From Limnochordia bacterium (GTDB taxonomy: Bacteria; Bacillota; Limnochordia; Darwinibacteriales; DTU012): DNA of 64,000 bases. Position numbers and translations under genes: made by a program. Shown piece by piece: positions 1 through 9,816 of the stretch (within the stretch, counting starts at the first letter, position 1; each line of letters starts with the position of its first letter). The notes beneath the pieces are model-generated. The model saw only the letters and a list, made by a program, of their open reading frames with translations, searched no databases and was not told where the DNA came from. Where the stretch lies: assembly GCA_007116145.1 (NCBI GenBank), contig SKJB01000083.1, forward strand, positions 1-64,000, given 5' to 3'.

Positions 1-100
1 CTATCGTAGCTAGGATTTCTCCTAACTCAGTCTGGTGAACTTACCCTTGAAGAGACAAACCTAAAGTTACATCGCCTCTTTTTCAGAAGCCACGACACCT

Positions 101-1120
101 TTAGGTTCGTGGTAGTTCACTTGCTTGGAGATACGCATGAACCATATCCACAGTAACACTATCATCTTTAAGAATGCGTACAAGAAACTCCTCAAGAAAT
201 GCATCGACATTGACGTCAGTAGCTAATCTTGCATTCCTTCGTTTACCCCAAAGTTCAGTATAATCGACTACCATCTGTCCTCTACATAAACCATCTGTTG
301 CCACATCCACGCTGTAATCTTGGAATGTTAGTAACTCTGGCATGAATGCAGCTAAAACAGCTAGCGGATCATTAAGGGTACAACCTACAATTCCGTTTAG
401 TTCCCAATGAATGTTTAGGTAATGCAGGGTGAGCTTAACTAGCCAATCAGAAAGCGGTGTACCCTGATGTTTGAGAAACTTTAGATGGAGTGGTGTTAGC
501 AAGGTCTGGCGTGTTACATCAAGCCCTATGACTACTAGTGGAACTTTACTCCACTCCAACACTTGATGAGCAGCTTCGGGATCAGACCAGAAATTAAACT
601 CGGCAACTGGTGATACATTACCTGCCACCCGGGCCGCCCCTCCCATAATCACTATCTCTTTAAATAACGCTATTGCATCAGGATCTTTGGCAATAGCTAA
701 TGCAAGATTTGTCAGCGGACCTAGACAGATCAACGTTAATTCCTTAGGGGATGATTTTACCTGTTCGATTAAATAATCCACTCCCGATTGTTCCATAACT
801 GAACGCTTAGTCGTTGGCCAACCACAATCCCCGAGACCATCCTCACCATGAATACGAGTGGCAGGAATTAATTTCCTGAAGAGCGGCGCTTTTGCACCAT
901 AGAAAACTGGTATTGCAGTGTTACCTACTATGTCGAGCACTCGAAGTACATTCGTTGCGCCAATCTCCGATTTGACATTACCTGGTGCGATTGTAATTCC
1001 CTCAATCTGTAATTCAGGGGAATGAATGGCAAAAATTAACGCTAATGCATCATCAATTCCCGGATCTGTATCAATTATAACTCTTCGTTTCAATAGTAAC
1101 ACCTGCCTTTTCATAATCAC
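101..1120 (-). CDS. Inosine/uridine-preferring nucleoside hydrolase family protein
   Basis: N-terminal DTDPGIDDALAL motif and overall IUNH-like sequence. Confidence 0.92.
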   Translation of the reverse strand: MIMKRQVLLLKRRVIIDTDPGIDDALALIFAIHSPELQIEGITIAPGNVKSEIGATNVLRVLDIVGNTAIPVFYGAKAPLFRKLIPATRIHGEDGLGDCGWPTTKRSVMEQSGVDYLIEQVKSSPKELTLICLGPLTNLALAIAKDPDAIALFKEIVIMGGAARVAGNVSPVAEFNFWSDPEAAHQVLEWSKVPLVVIGLDVTRQTLLTPLHLKFLKHQGTPLSDWLVKLTLHYLNIHWELNGIVGCTLNDPLAVLAAFMPELLTFQDYSVDVATDGLCRGQMVVDYTELWGKRRNARLATDVNVDAFLEEFLVRILKDDSVTVDMVHAYLQASELPRT

Positions 1121-1256
1121 CGTACTCTTTCTTCTCTGAGAAAATAGATTTTCCTGCTTGACTATGCCTCAGTTTCTAGTACTTTGGCATATTTATCATA
1201 GATTATGCTTAGAGTTAAAGCCTAAGACACAATCGTCTTAGGCTTTAACAATATGT

Positions 1257-2573
1257 TTACCTCTTAGCAAAGAATGCTTTAGCAATTTCAGGAAACAAGA
1301 TATAACTTAATACATCCTCTTCACAGGTGGTAATGTCCTTAATCTCTTCTCTTGCTTTAGCCATTCCTGGTTCTAGAAGATCTGCCGGTCGATTCGTTAA
1401 CGGCTCGCTATCAATTAGTTGTTTGCGAATAGCTGGCTCAATCTCTACAGGAGACCGACCATATAAACCCTGCACATAATCCTTAATCTCCTTGGACTTA
1501 ACAGAATAACGTTTTCCTGTTACTACATTTAACAAAGACTGTACTCCCACAATCTGACTCATAGGAGTGACTAATGGTGGATATCCAAGATCCTTACGAA
1601 CCCGTGGTACCTCCTCAACAATTTCCGCAAACTTATGACCAAGCTTTTGTTGCTCGAGTTGTGCTCGTAAGTTCGATAACATACCACCAGGAATCTGACT
1701 AATTAAGACTTCTGTATCCACTGTAATAGGTGGCTTTTTGTACCCTTCTAGAATTTTACTCAGCTTTTTGGTTACTTGGGCTAACATCTCTAAGTTAATT
1801 CCACTGTCATAAGGTGTCCCTTGGAGAGCTGCGATAATTGACTCCGTTGGTGGTTGAGAGGTACCCAATGCCAAAGGTGACACGGCAGTATCCACTACAT
1901 CTACTCCAGCTTGTATACCCGACCAATAAGTCATAGAAGCTAGACCGCTCGTATAGTGAGAATGAAGCTGAATGGGTATATCAATAGTTTTCTTTAAACT
2001 ACTAATCAGCTCATATGCAATACTCGGTGTTAAAATACCCGCCATGTCTTTAATACACAGCGAATCTGCACCCATTTCTTGTAGTTCTTTAGCCAACTGT
2101 ACATACCCAGCTATATTGTGAACAGGACTCAAAGTATATACCACCGATGCTTGGCTATGTCCTCCTGCTTTCTTCGTCGCTACAATTGCCCGTTCGAGAT
2201 TACGAATATCATTAAGAGCATCAAAAACTCGAATAATATCGATTCCGTTTTCTATCGACTTCTGCACAAAGGCATCCACTACATCATCTGGATACTGTCG
2301 ATAACCAAGAATATTCTGACCCCGTAATAACATCTGTAGTTTCGTCCTTGGTAAATACTTACGTAGAGTTCGTAACCGTTCCCAAGGATCTTCATTTAAA
2401 TACCGCAAACAACTATCAAAGGTCGCGCCACCCCAAACTTCCAAAGAATGGAACCCAACCTCGTCAATCAGTTCGGCAACCTCTAGCATGTCTTCAATTT
2501 TTAGCCGTGTAGCTAATAATGATTGGTGTGCATCCCGAAACAATGTTTCCGTTATACCTACTCGTTTACTCAA
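1257..2573 (-). CDS. oadA: Oxaloacetate decarboxylase alpha subunit / carboxyltransferase (no fused biotin domain)
   Basis: ITETLFRDAHQSLLATRL...WGGATFD carboxyltransferase signatures; about 438 aa, carboxyltransferase part only. Confidence 0.9.
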   Translation of the reverse strand: MSKRVGITETLFRDAHQSLLATRLKIEDMLEVAELIDEVGFHSLEVWGGATFDSCLRYLNEDPWERLRTLRKYLPRTKLQMLLRGQNILGYRQYPDDVVDAFVQKSIENGIDIIRVFDALNDIRNLERAIVATKKAGGHSQASVVYTLSPVHNIAGYVQLAKELQEMGADSLCIKDMAGILTPSIAYELISSLKKTIDIPIQLHSHYTSGLASMTYWSGIQAGVDVVDTAVSPLALGTSQPPTESIIAALQGTPYDSGINLEMLAQVTKKLSKILEGYKKPPITVDTEVLISQIPGGMLSNLRAQLEQQKLGHKFAEIVEEVPRVRKDLGYPPLVTPMSQIVGVQSLLNVVTGKRYSVKSKEIKDYVQGLYGRSPVEIEPAIRKQLIDSEPLTNRPADLLEPGMAKAREEIKDITTCEEDVLSYILFPEIAKAFFAKR

Positions 2574-2576
2574 CGC

Positions 2577-3683
2577 TTACCCTCCTAGTAATGATAAAAA
2601 TAAACCAGCCGCAATTGCTGACCCGATAACGCCAGCAACATTTGGTCCCATGGCATGCATCAACAGAAAATTATCTTTATTCTCTTTTTGACCAATCTGG
2701 TGTACAACACGAGCAGACATAGGAACCGCAGATACACCAGCCCCTCCAATAAGGGGATTAATCTTCCCCTTAGTCAGTACTTTGGCCAACTTACCGAAAA
2801 GCACACCCATGGCGGTGGCAATGGCAAAAGCCATTACGCCAAGTACCAAAATGAAGATAGTTCTACCACTTAAAAAAGAATCAGCCTGTGCAGTTGCTCC
2901 CACCGTTAGACCTAAAAAAATCGTTACAATATTAACCAATTCATTCTGAGCAGTAGCCGCTAAGCGCTTAGTAACTCCGCTCTCACGCAACAAGTTACCT
3001 AACATCAGCATTCCTAATAAGGGTATGGATGACGGGACTAATAAACCCGCAAAAACTGTTACCACTATCGGAAAAACAATCTTCTCGGTGCGACTCACAA
3101 CGCGTAACTGTTCCATCACAATCATTCGTTCTTCTTTCGTTGTGAGAAAGTACATGATCTTAGGCTGAATAATTGGCACTAGAGCCATGTAAGAGTAGGC
3201 TGCTATAGCAATGGGCGCTAGTAGTTCTGGCGCTAAACGTGATGTTAAAAAAATCGCCGTTGGACCATCAGCTCCAGCGATAATAGCTATCGAAGCGCTC
3301 TCTGGCAATGTAAATTGCACAAACGACGCAATGAGAAAGGTAAGAAAAATACCCACTTGTGCGGCCGCTCCTAGTAACATGCTGCGAGGATTGGCGATCA
3401 ATGGCCCAAAATCAGTCATTGCACCCACACCAAGAAAAATTAATGGCGGATAAATCCCTAATCGTATTCCTTCGTATAAAATACGTAATAAACCATCATC
3501 TCCCAAAATTCCCGAGCCAGGGAAATTTACTAAAAATGCTCCGAAGGCAATTGGAATTAATAGTAACGGTTCATATTTTTTGTGAATCCCTAAATATAAC
3601 AACAAGAAAACAATGCCAAACATTACTAGCTCTCGCCAGGTTATTATGCTCAGCCCTGTGCTACTCCACAACATCTCCAACAT
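2577..3683 (-). CDS. oadB: Na+-translocating decarboxylase beta subunit (OadB/GcdB/MmdB family)
   Basis: Polytopic protein with GADGPTAIF and [14 protein letters not shown] motifs typical of the beta subunit. Confidence 0.92.
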   Translation of the reverse strand: MLEMLWSSTGLSIITWRELVMFGIVFLLLYLGIHKKYEPLLLIPIAFGAFLVNFPGSGILGDDGLLRILYEGIRLGIYPPLIFLGVGAMTDFGPLIANPRSMLLGAAAQVGIFLTFLIASFVQFTLPESASIAIIAGADGPTAIFLTSRLAPELLAPIAIAAYSYMALVPIIQPKIMYFLTTKEERMIVMEQLRVVSRTEKIVFPIVVTVFAGLLVPSSIPLLGMLMLGNLLRESGVTKRLAATAQNELVNIVTIFLGLTVGATAQADSFLSGRTIFILVLGVMAFAIATAMGVLFGKLAKVLTKGKINPLIGGAGVSAVPMSARVVHQIGQKENKDNFLLMHAMGPNVAGVIGSAIAAGLFLSLLGG

Positions 3684-3694
3684 GCGGCTGCCTC

Positions 3695-4051
3695 CTAGCT
3701 AATGCGTGCAATGACTTGATCAGTTTCAACAGTTTCGCCTTCTGATACGATTTCTGTAACAGTTCCTGAACTAGGTGCTGTAATCTCATTTTCAAGTTTT
3801 AACGCTTCTAACGTCAAGAGGACATCACCTTTATTAACTCTCTGTCCCTGCCTAATTTTTACAGAAATAATAGTGCCTGATAAAGGTGCTGGTACAGCTT
3901 TACCCTCTGCTACTTTTGGTTTTATAATCTCTTTCGCAACCGAAGCGTTACTAGCATCTTGTTCGATCTTACTACAGGGTTCAACAGTTCCCAATTCCTC
4001 TACTTCAACTTCATAGGTTCGTCCCTCAATTGTAACACGATACATTGACAT
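3695..4051 (-). CDS. Biotin carboxyl carrier / gamma-type biotinyl subunit
   Basis: C-terminal biotinyl-lipoyl domain; biotinylation site reads EALKLENEI. Confidence 0.88.
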   Translation of the reverse strand: MSMYRVTIEGRTYEVEVEELGTVEPCSKIEQDASNASVAKEIIKPKVAEGKAVPAPLSGTIISVKIRQGQRVNKGDVLLTLEALKLENEITAPSSGTVTEIVSEGETVETDQVIARIS

Positions 4052-4065
4052 AATAGTTGTCCTCC

Positions 4066-4314
4066 CTAATAAATGCGTTTTATATGTAACGCTCCGGTTT
4101 GTCCTCGCTTTTTCATTACAGCTGCAATAATAGGTAAGTCATTCGACAAGAATATATTGGATGTTACAGACTCCAAATAGGAACTTCCCTCCATCTCTGG
4201 CTTTTTCTGTGGCTTAGGCAAAACTCTAGCTAAAAAACCAATAATCTCGGCTAATACGAAAAGCGTGATAAAGACAACCAAAACACCAACTATAGTAATA
4301 CTTATTGCATTAAT
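4066..4314 (-). CDS. OadG-like small membrane subunit; start probably upstream of the listed TTG (4281)
   Basis: In-frame upstream codons extend a TM helix (INAISITIVGVLVVFITLFVLAEIIGFLARVL); GGAGG lies about 8 nt upstream of an ATT codon at 4314. Confidence 0.55.
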   Translation of the reverse strand: MNAISITIVGVLVVFITLFVLAEIIGFLARVLPKPQKKPEMEGSSYLESVTSNIFLSNDLPIIAAVMKKRGQTGALHIKRIY

Positions 4315-4559
4315 CTTGCTCCCCTCCCATCTGTCAATCGTTCATATACCATTACATTCCTATGTTTTGGGCAACACAAAAAAGGGATCTCCCCCCTCTT
4401 GGCCTTGCCATCAGATCACTTGTTTATCTTTCTTCCATACTAACCCGACTTTTCCTGCTAGAACGTTATTTTTTCTCAAAATAATATCTGTCTAGATCGA
4501 GGAGACAAAAACATGAATCTCGTTGAAGAATCTTACGCTCTCTCCCTCTCTCCGACTGG

Positions 4560-5069
4560 TCACATCGCATATCTTTCAAAGACTCTGCGCAGAGGAGGCG
4601 CACACACTAGATAAATAACCAAATTACCCATTGCGTGGCTAATATCATAAGGTAAACCAGCTAAATAATATAACACTATTTGATTCGTGTATAGCAGACC
4701 ATTCAAGGAAACCACCATACCATAAACCATACCCATGATAGCCGCAAACACAGACATCCCCACATGCGACATCCTCGTATTTCTAATCCTCCCAGTAACC
4801 ACTGCCACAGTTACCCATCCCATGAGTTGAAACATGGTCCAAGGACCATGTCCGAGAACGAGGTTTGATGCAAGTGTGCTAACGATTGCTACTAGTACTC
4901 CTTTTGATGTTCCTAAACAGAGCGTAGACATAATAATGATAAAAGTAGCTGGTTGGATATTTGGTAGTGGGGCCATCGCAATCCGACCAGCAACACTCAG
5001 AGAAGAGAGCATAGCCACTAAAGCAATGCTCTTTACTCTAGACTTTACCTCCAGCTGCGCAGATCCCAA
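4560..5069 (-). CDS. ECF transporter substrate-binding (S) component
   Basis: Small polytopic protein with MLSSLSVAGRIAMAPLPNIQPATFIIIMSTLCLG, typical of ECF S components. Confidence 0.75.
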   Translation of the reverse strand: MGSAQLEVKSRVKSIALVAMLSSLSVAGRIAMAPLPNIQPATFIIIMSTLCLGTSKGVLVAIVSTLASNLVLGHGPWTMFQLMGWVTVAVVTGRIRNTRMSHVGMSVFAAIMGMVYGMVVSLNGLLYTNQIVLYYLAGLPYDISHAMGNLVIYLVCAPPLRRVFERYAM

Positions 5070-5425
5070 TTAATGAGGTCTCCGTTCTTATAGCTATAAG
5101 CGTCTGCCCCCACCATTGCCATATTTCCATTAATTGTGTAGAACCAAGCAGTACTCTTTTCATTCGACGACGCCTTACCCTGGATGGAGTCAATAAAACC
5201 ATTAGTATGCGCTATAACAAACTTCCTTTGCATCAATTGAAACAGTGATTCATTACCTTGCGTTCTAAATATATACGTTACCGGATTCTCACCGTTATCC
5301 TGTGTTAACACAATTGTAACTTCTACAGGATTATTCTGGGCTAATACGCCAACAGAAATCATTAATAAAGCAATTAACATAAAACCGATATATACACGTT
5401 TTTTACACGCTACCTTCATTCGGTC
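5045..5425 (-). CDS. Secreted DUF4430-domain protein (start approximate)
   Basis: Signal peptide MKVACKKRVYIGFMLIALLMISVGVLA followed by a DUF4430-like domain ending WFYTINGNMAMVGADAYSYKNGDLINWDL. Confidence 0.75.
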   Translation of the reverse strand, partial: DRMKVACKKRVYIGFMLIALLMISVGVLAQNNPVEVTIVLTQDNGENPVTYIFRTQGNESLFQLMQRKFVIAHTNGFIDSIQGKASSNEKSTAWFYTINGNMAMVGADAYSYKNGDLINWDLRSWR

Positions 5426-5495
5426 TCTTCCCCTCTTCGATAAAAATACTATGATCCCATGCCCTACGTCGTTCTGACCTAACAACACTACCTCC

Positions 5496-6266
5496 CTAAA
5501 TAGTCATAGCTCCAAACCCACCATCAACTCGCACCAGGGATCCTGTAACATAACTCGATGCTTTCTCTGATGCTAACCAGACTGTTACACCCTTTAACTC
5601 CTCGGGTTTACCATAGCGATTAACTGGTGTATGCCTCATGATATCGGCTACTCGTTCGTCTGTTAGAATCTTACGATTCTGCTCTGCAGGGAAAAAGCCA
5701 GGTATAATTGCATTGACGCGAATATTATGCGGAGCTAATTCTCGAGCAAGGAACTGGGTCACACTATTCACTGCTGCTTTAGAAGCAGAATAGGTAAACA
5801 CCCTAGATAAAGGAGGACCTGAAGAAACCGAGGAGATATTAATTATACTTCCTCCTGTTTTTTGTGCTATCATTTTCTTAGCAAAAATCTGACTCGTCAT
5901 TACCAAGCCTTTGAGATTAACATCCATAATAGCATCCCATTCATCCATTTTTAAGTCAAAAAACGGTGTCGAGCTGTTAAGTCCAGGTGCGTAGAGTAGG
6001 ATATCAATCGATTTTGCCCAGTCCCAAATCTCATCTGCCGCTCTTTGGATACTATCTTGAACCGTTACATCTGCTACAAACGATTGAATCTCTCCGCCCA
6101 TAGCTTGAATTTGCTCTTCTACTTCAGTTCCTAGTTCTGCCTTCATGACAACAGAGGCAATTCTAGCTCCATGTTCAACAAATCCTTCAGCGACCGATCG
6201 TGCTAACGTACTATTTCCACCAATTATTACTGCTGTTTTTCCTTTTAAACTAAATAAGTCACTCAT
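5496..6266 (-). CDS. SDR family oxidoreductase, possibly mannonate/fructuronate type
   Basis: Rossmann N-terminus, YSASK catalytic motif, GFFPAEQNRKIL segment, VDGGFGAMTI C-terminus. Confidence 0.85.
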   Translation of the reverse strand: MSDLFSLKGKTAVIIGGNSTLARSVAEGFVEHGARIASVVMKAELGTEVEEQIQAMGGEIQSFVADVTVQDSIQRAADEIWDWAKSIDILLYAPGLNSSTPFFDLKMDEWDAIMDVNLKGLVMTSQIFAKKMIAQKTGGSIINISSVSSGPPLSRVFTYSASKAAVNSVTQFLARELAPHNIRVNAIIPGFFPAEQNRKILTDERVADIMRHTPVNRYGKPEELKGVTVWLASEKASSYVTGSLVRVDGGFGAMTI

Positions 6267-6300
6267 CGTTATGTTCCTCCTTAAAATATATCACCTTGCA

Positions 6301-7575
6301 TTACAGACAGATAATATTTCCCTCACCATTAAAAGAGAAATCATAGGGTTCGCCGACAACCTCTAAATTTGGGTTCTTTCTTACCTCAGCCAGCATATTT
6401 TCAGAAACCTCAAGTCTACCGACATCTAACGTATTTTTAATCCGCACTAACCGAACCTTCGTAAAATCTAAAATATTACTCGTCTTGATGGCTGCTTGTA
6501 TTGCTTGTCGATCATTATCTAGAGTTGTGGGAATCTTTGTGGGCGAGACCACGGTACTTGTAAGACCGTTTGCATAGATCTTTTGATAATCAACTTTTTT
6601 CACACAATAAGCGGTCGTAAAATCAGCAGATCCAATTCCATTGGCATTTCCTTCTGTCTCGTTTGTTAAATCTAAAACTACAATTTTCGTCACATCTGGA
6701 CCACCATGCGCGTACGGAGTAGGATACCGTCCTATTACATTCGGATCCATCCCATCACCACTAATGTTCTTACCGATTTCATCAACGACTAAAACATCAA
6801 TCTGATCAAAGAACAAGCGTGGAATCCGCTGTTTAGCTTCTCGTTGTAACTCAATTTCCACAGTTTCAATGTCTTTAGCTAGAACAACACGCAATTTGAA
6901 CACCTTATCAAAAGGGTTCTCTACCGTTGCCACACCAAAGAGCACAGGTAACTTTTCCAGAATAATCCGTGCCATTGCAGGAACATGCTCAGCCATATGT
7001 TTAAAACCCAATTGATGACAGGTTTCTGCACCTTTTTGCTTTCCCAGACCAATGCTGAGCATTTTCATGAGACCACTTTCTATTGGACCACGAAATGCAG
7101 TATGCGGTTTAACTCGATTAATTACCACAATACCATCGGCCTGCGATGCCAATGTATCGACATAAACAGGTAAGCCGTTTGGTAATTTCCCAATCTCAAT
7201 CACATCCATTGAAGAGTGAATAGGGGCACCAACACTCTCCTCTGTAACACCTAAATGACGTAAAACTTCCCTTTGACCCTCTGCTGATGCTCCACCGTGA
7301 CTACCCATACTCGGTACAATAAACGGTTCTGCACCTGCCTCCTTAAGCACTTTGACAGTAATTCTTGTTATCTCCGAAATCTTGTCAACACCACGGCTAC
7401 CAACAGCGATAGCAATCTTCATTCCAGGCTTAATAAGCTCCAGAATGTTAGCTTGATTTAATTGTTGTTCTAGTACCCCTCCAACATCCTCTAGCTGTGT
7501 TTCGTCAAACTTCTGGCTTACACTTACCATGCGAGGAAGGGGAATATCTTTTACTAAATCAGCTACAATACTCAT
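6301..7575 (-). CDS. LarA-like (DUF2088) nickel-pincer-nucleotide racemase/epimerase homolog
   Basis: GSHGGAS, NRVKPHTAFRGPIESGLMKMLSIGLGKQKGAETCH and DEIGKNISGDGMDPNV motifs. Confidence 0.82.
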   Translation of the reverse strand: MSIVADLVKDIPLPRMVSVSQKFDETQLEDVGGVLEQQLNQANILELIKPGMKIAIAVGSRGVDKISEITRITVKVLKEAGAEPFIVPSMGSHGGASAEGQREVLRHLGVTEESVGAPIHSSMDVIEIGKLPNGLPVYVDTLASQADGIVVINRVKPHTAFRGPIESGLMKMLSIGLGKQKGAETCHQLGFKHMAEHVPAMARIILEKLPVLFGVATVENPFDKVFKLRVVLAKDIETVEIELQREAKQRIPRLFFDQIDVLVVDEIGKNISGDGMDPNVIGRYPTPYAHGGPDVTKIVVLDLTNETEGNANGIGSADFTTAYCVKKVDYQKIYANGLTSTVVSPTKIPTTLDNDRQAIQAAIKTSNILDFTKVRLVRIKNTLDVGRLEVSENMLAEVRKNPNLEVVGEPYDFSFNGEGNIICL

Positions 7576-7667
7576 CCAATCACCTTCGTTTATCAGATTC
7601 TCTTATAATCCTCTTCATAATCAAAAGAGGATGGAGTTACCATCCTTTTCAACTATAGGATTCTTTC

Positions 7668-8852
7668 TTACTTAGAATTCTCCTGCATGAAATTTATATT
7701 ACTTTTGACTAACCGATCCATGGCTTCTTGTAAGCGAGCTTCATCGACTGTTAATGAGATCCGAAAATACCGATCCCCTTCAGCACCATAACCAATACCA
7801 GGTGTTATCACTACTCCTGTTTGCGAAAAAACATGGTCAGCAAATTCAATGGAGTTCATCCCGTTCGGTGTGGGTGCCCAAATATATATCGATGCTTGGG
7901 GTCGACCTAATTGCCATCCCATGGTAGTTAACGCTTCGATTACAATATCACGCCTACGCTTGTAAATAGCTAATTGTTCCTCCAATGCATCTTGACTAGA
8001 GTCCAGGGCGATCATGGCTCCATATTGTACTGCTTGAAAGGCTCCGGAGTCAATATTACTTTTTAAGGTGACAAGAGTTTTCACCACATCACTGTGCCCT
8101 ACTACCCAACCAATACGCCAACCAGTCATATTATGAGATTTGGACGGAGACCCAAATTCGATACCTACATCCTTTGCTCCAGGTACTTGCATGAAGGATA
8201 AGGGCTCATAACCATCATATCCCACTTCCAAATAAGCGGCATCATGAGCGATGAGAACATTATACTCCTTAGCAAACGCAACTACCTCGTGAAAGAATTG
8301 CCTGGTCGCTATTGCGCCCGTGGGGTTATTCGGATAATTAATATACATTAACTTTGCTTGGCGGCAGACATCTGTCGGGATATCTGAGAGTATAGGCAAA
8401 AATCCATTCTCCGCCTTAAGAGGCATAAAATGACATTGACCGCCAGCAAGTGTAATCCCTGCCTGATAAACTGGATATCCAGGATCAGGTACTAGACCGA
8501 CATCACCAGGGTTGAGATAACAAAACGGCAAGTGAGCGATTCCTTCTTTTGAGCCTATTAAAGCTGCAACCTCACTAATGGGATCCAGTTGGACACCATA
8601 CCTTCTTTTATACCAGTTTGCTACACTTTGGCGCAACGACTCCATACCGACTGAAGTAGGATACTGATGGTTCGCAGCCGTTTCGGCTTGTGCTTGTAAC
8701 TCTGCAACAATGTGCTTTGGTGTTGGTAAATCGGGATCCCCAATGCCCAAATTAATTACATCAATACCTTGCTTCTTAGCATCACTGATCTTCGCCTCTA
8801 GTTGTGCAAATAAATAGGGCGCTAAGTTTTGTAAACGCTCTGCTTTTTTCAT
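7668..8852 (-). CDS. dapL: LL-diaminopimelate aminotransferase
   Basis: INLGIGDPDLPTP, YPTSVGMESLR, SPSKSHNMTGWRIGW; adjacent to dapF. Confidence 0.9.
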   Translation of the reverse strand: MKKAERLQNLAPYLFAQLEAKISDAKKQGIDVINLGIGDPDLPTPKHIVAELQAQAETAANHQYPTSVGMESLRQSVANWYKRRYGVQLDPISEVAALIGSKEGIAHLPFCYLNPGDVGLVPDPGYPVYQAGITLAGGQCHFMPLKAENGFLPILSDIPTDVCRQAKLMYINYPNNPTGAIATRQFFHEVVAFAKEYNVLIAHDAAYLEVGYDGYEPLSFMQVPGAKDVGIEFGSPSKSHNMTGWRIGWVVGHSDVVKTLVTLKSNIDSGAFQAVQYGAMIALDSSQDALEEQLAIYKRRRDIVIEALTTMGWQLGRPQASIYIWAPTPNGMNSIEFADHVFSQTGVVITPGIGYGAEGDRYFRISLTVDEARLQEAMDRLVKSNINFMQENSK

Positions 8853-8868
8853 CTTTTCATGTTCCTCT

Positions 8869-9687
8869 CTACGAGTATATTGTGTATTCTCCTCGAAATA
8901 CTAGTGTTGCTGGTCCAGTCATCCATACATGATTGTCACTCTTCCACTCTATATACAAGTCCCCTCCAGGCAAAGACACCTGTACATGTTTATCAGTTAG
9001 ACCAAGGTGAGCTGCAACAACAGCACTAGCACACGCTCCTGTTCCGCACGCTAACGTGGGACCAACACCTCGCTCCCAAACTTTTACGTTGATATGCTGC
9101 CTGTTTACTAACTGCACAAATTCAATATTAGCTTTTGCAGGAAAGATAGGATTCGTTTCTAAAATCGGACCAATCTGATTAAGAACAACACTATCAACGG
9201 TCGAAACAAAGACAACACCGTGGGGGTTACCCATGGACACACCGTGAATCTCCCATTTGCGATCCAAAACTTGAATTGTATGTCCAAAAGAGGTGCCCTG
9301 GACATTCATGGGTATATCACGCACGTCTAAAATGGGTTCACCCATATCTACAGTGTAGAGGTTATTACGGACAGACACATCTCGACTAGCCTTTAACGTA
9401 CCTATTGTTAGGTGATCTCCTTGAACATAACCATAATCAAGCAAATGCTTAGCTAGACAACGAATGGCATTCCCGCACATTTCTGCCTCCGTTCCATCTG
9501 CATTAAAAATACGCATTGTATAATCCTTATCTGGTTTGGTAATGAGTACAAAACCATCACTACCAATCCCAAAATTCCGATCACAGATCTCTCGTGCTAA
9601 CCGGGGAGCTATCGCCAATAAATCCCCAGCAAAATCTTCCGTAAAAACAAAATCATTTCCTAGTCCCTGATATTTATAAAACTTCAT
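8869..9687 (-). CDS. dapF: Diaminopimelate epimerase
   Basis: GLGNDFVF, AEMCGNAIRC, TLACGTGACAS catalytic motifs. Confidence 0.97.
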   Translation of the reverse strand: MKFYKYQGLGNDFVFTEDFAGDLLAIAPRLAREICDRNFGIGSDGFVLITKPDKDYTMRIFNADGTEAEMCGNAIRCLAKHLLDYGYVQGDHLTIGTLKASRDVSVRNNLYTVDMGEPILDVRDIPMNVQGTSFGHTIQVLDRKWEIHGVSMGNPHGVVFVSTVDSVVLNQIGPILETNPIFPAKANIEFVQLVNRQHINVKVWERGVGPTLACGTGACASAVVAAHLGLTDKHVQVSLPGGDLYIEWKSDNHVWMTGPATLVFRGEYTIYS

Positions 9688-9816
9688 CGCATACCTCCAT
9701 AATGAAGTAGCCGCTATGAGGTCTTAATGCCCACAGAGCAGACAGTAAAGTTGAACCTAGTATACATAAAATTTATTGCTTTGTGTAAGATCCCAAACAA
9801 AATATACACGTATACA

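Noticed and set aside
2118-3745. Plus-strand ORFs opposite oadA/oadB/BCCP (e.g. 2118-2327, 2488-2691, 3359-3745)
   Set aside because: Antisense to clearly recognisable genes with no SD or family similarity; spurious.
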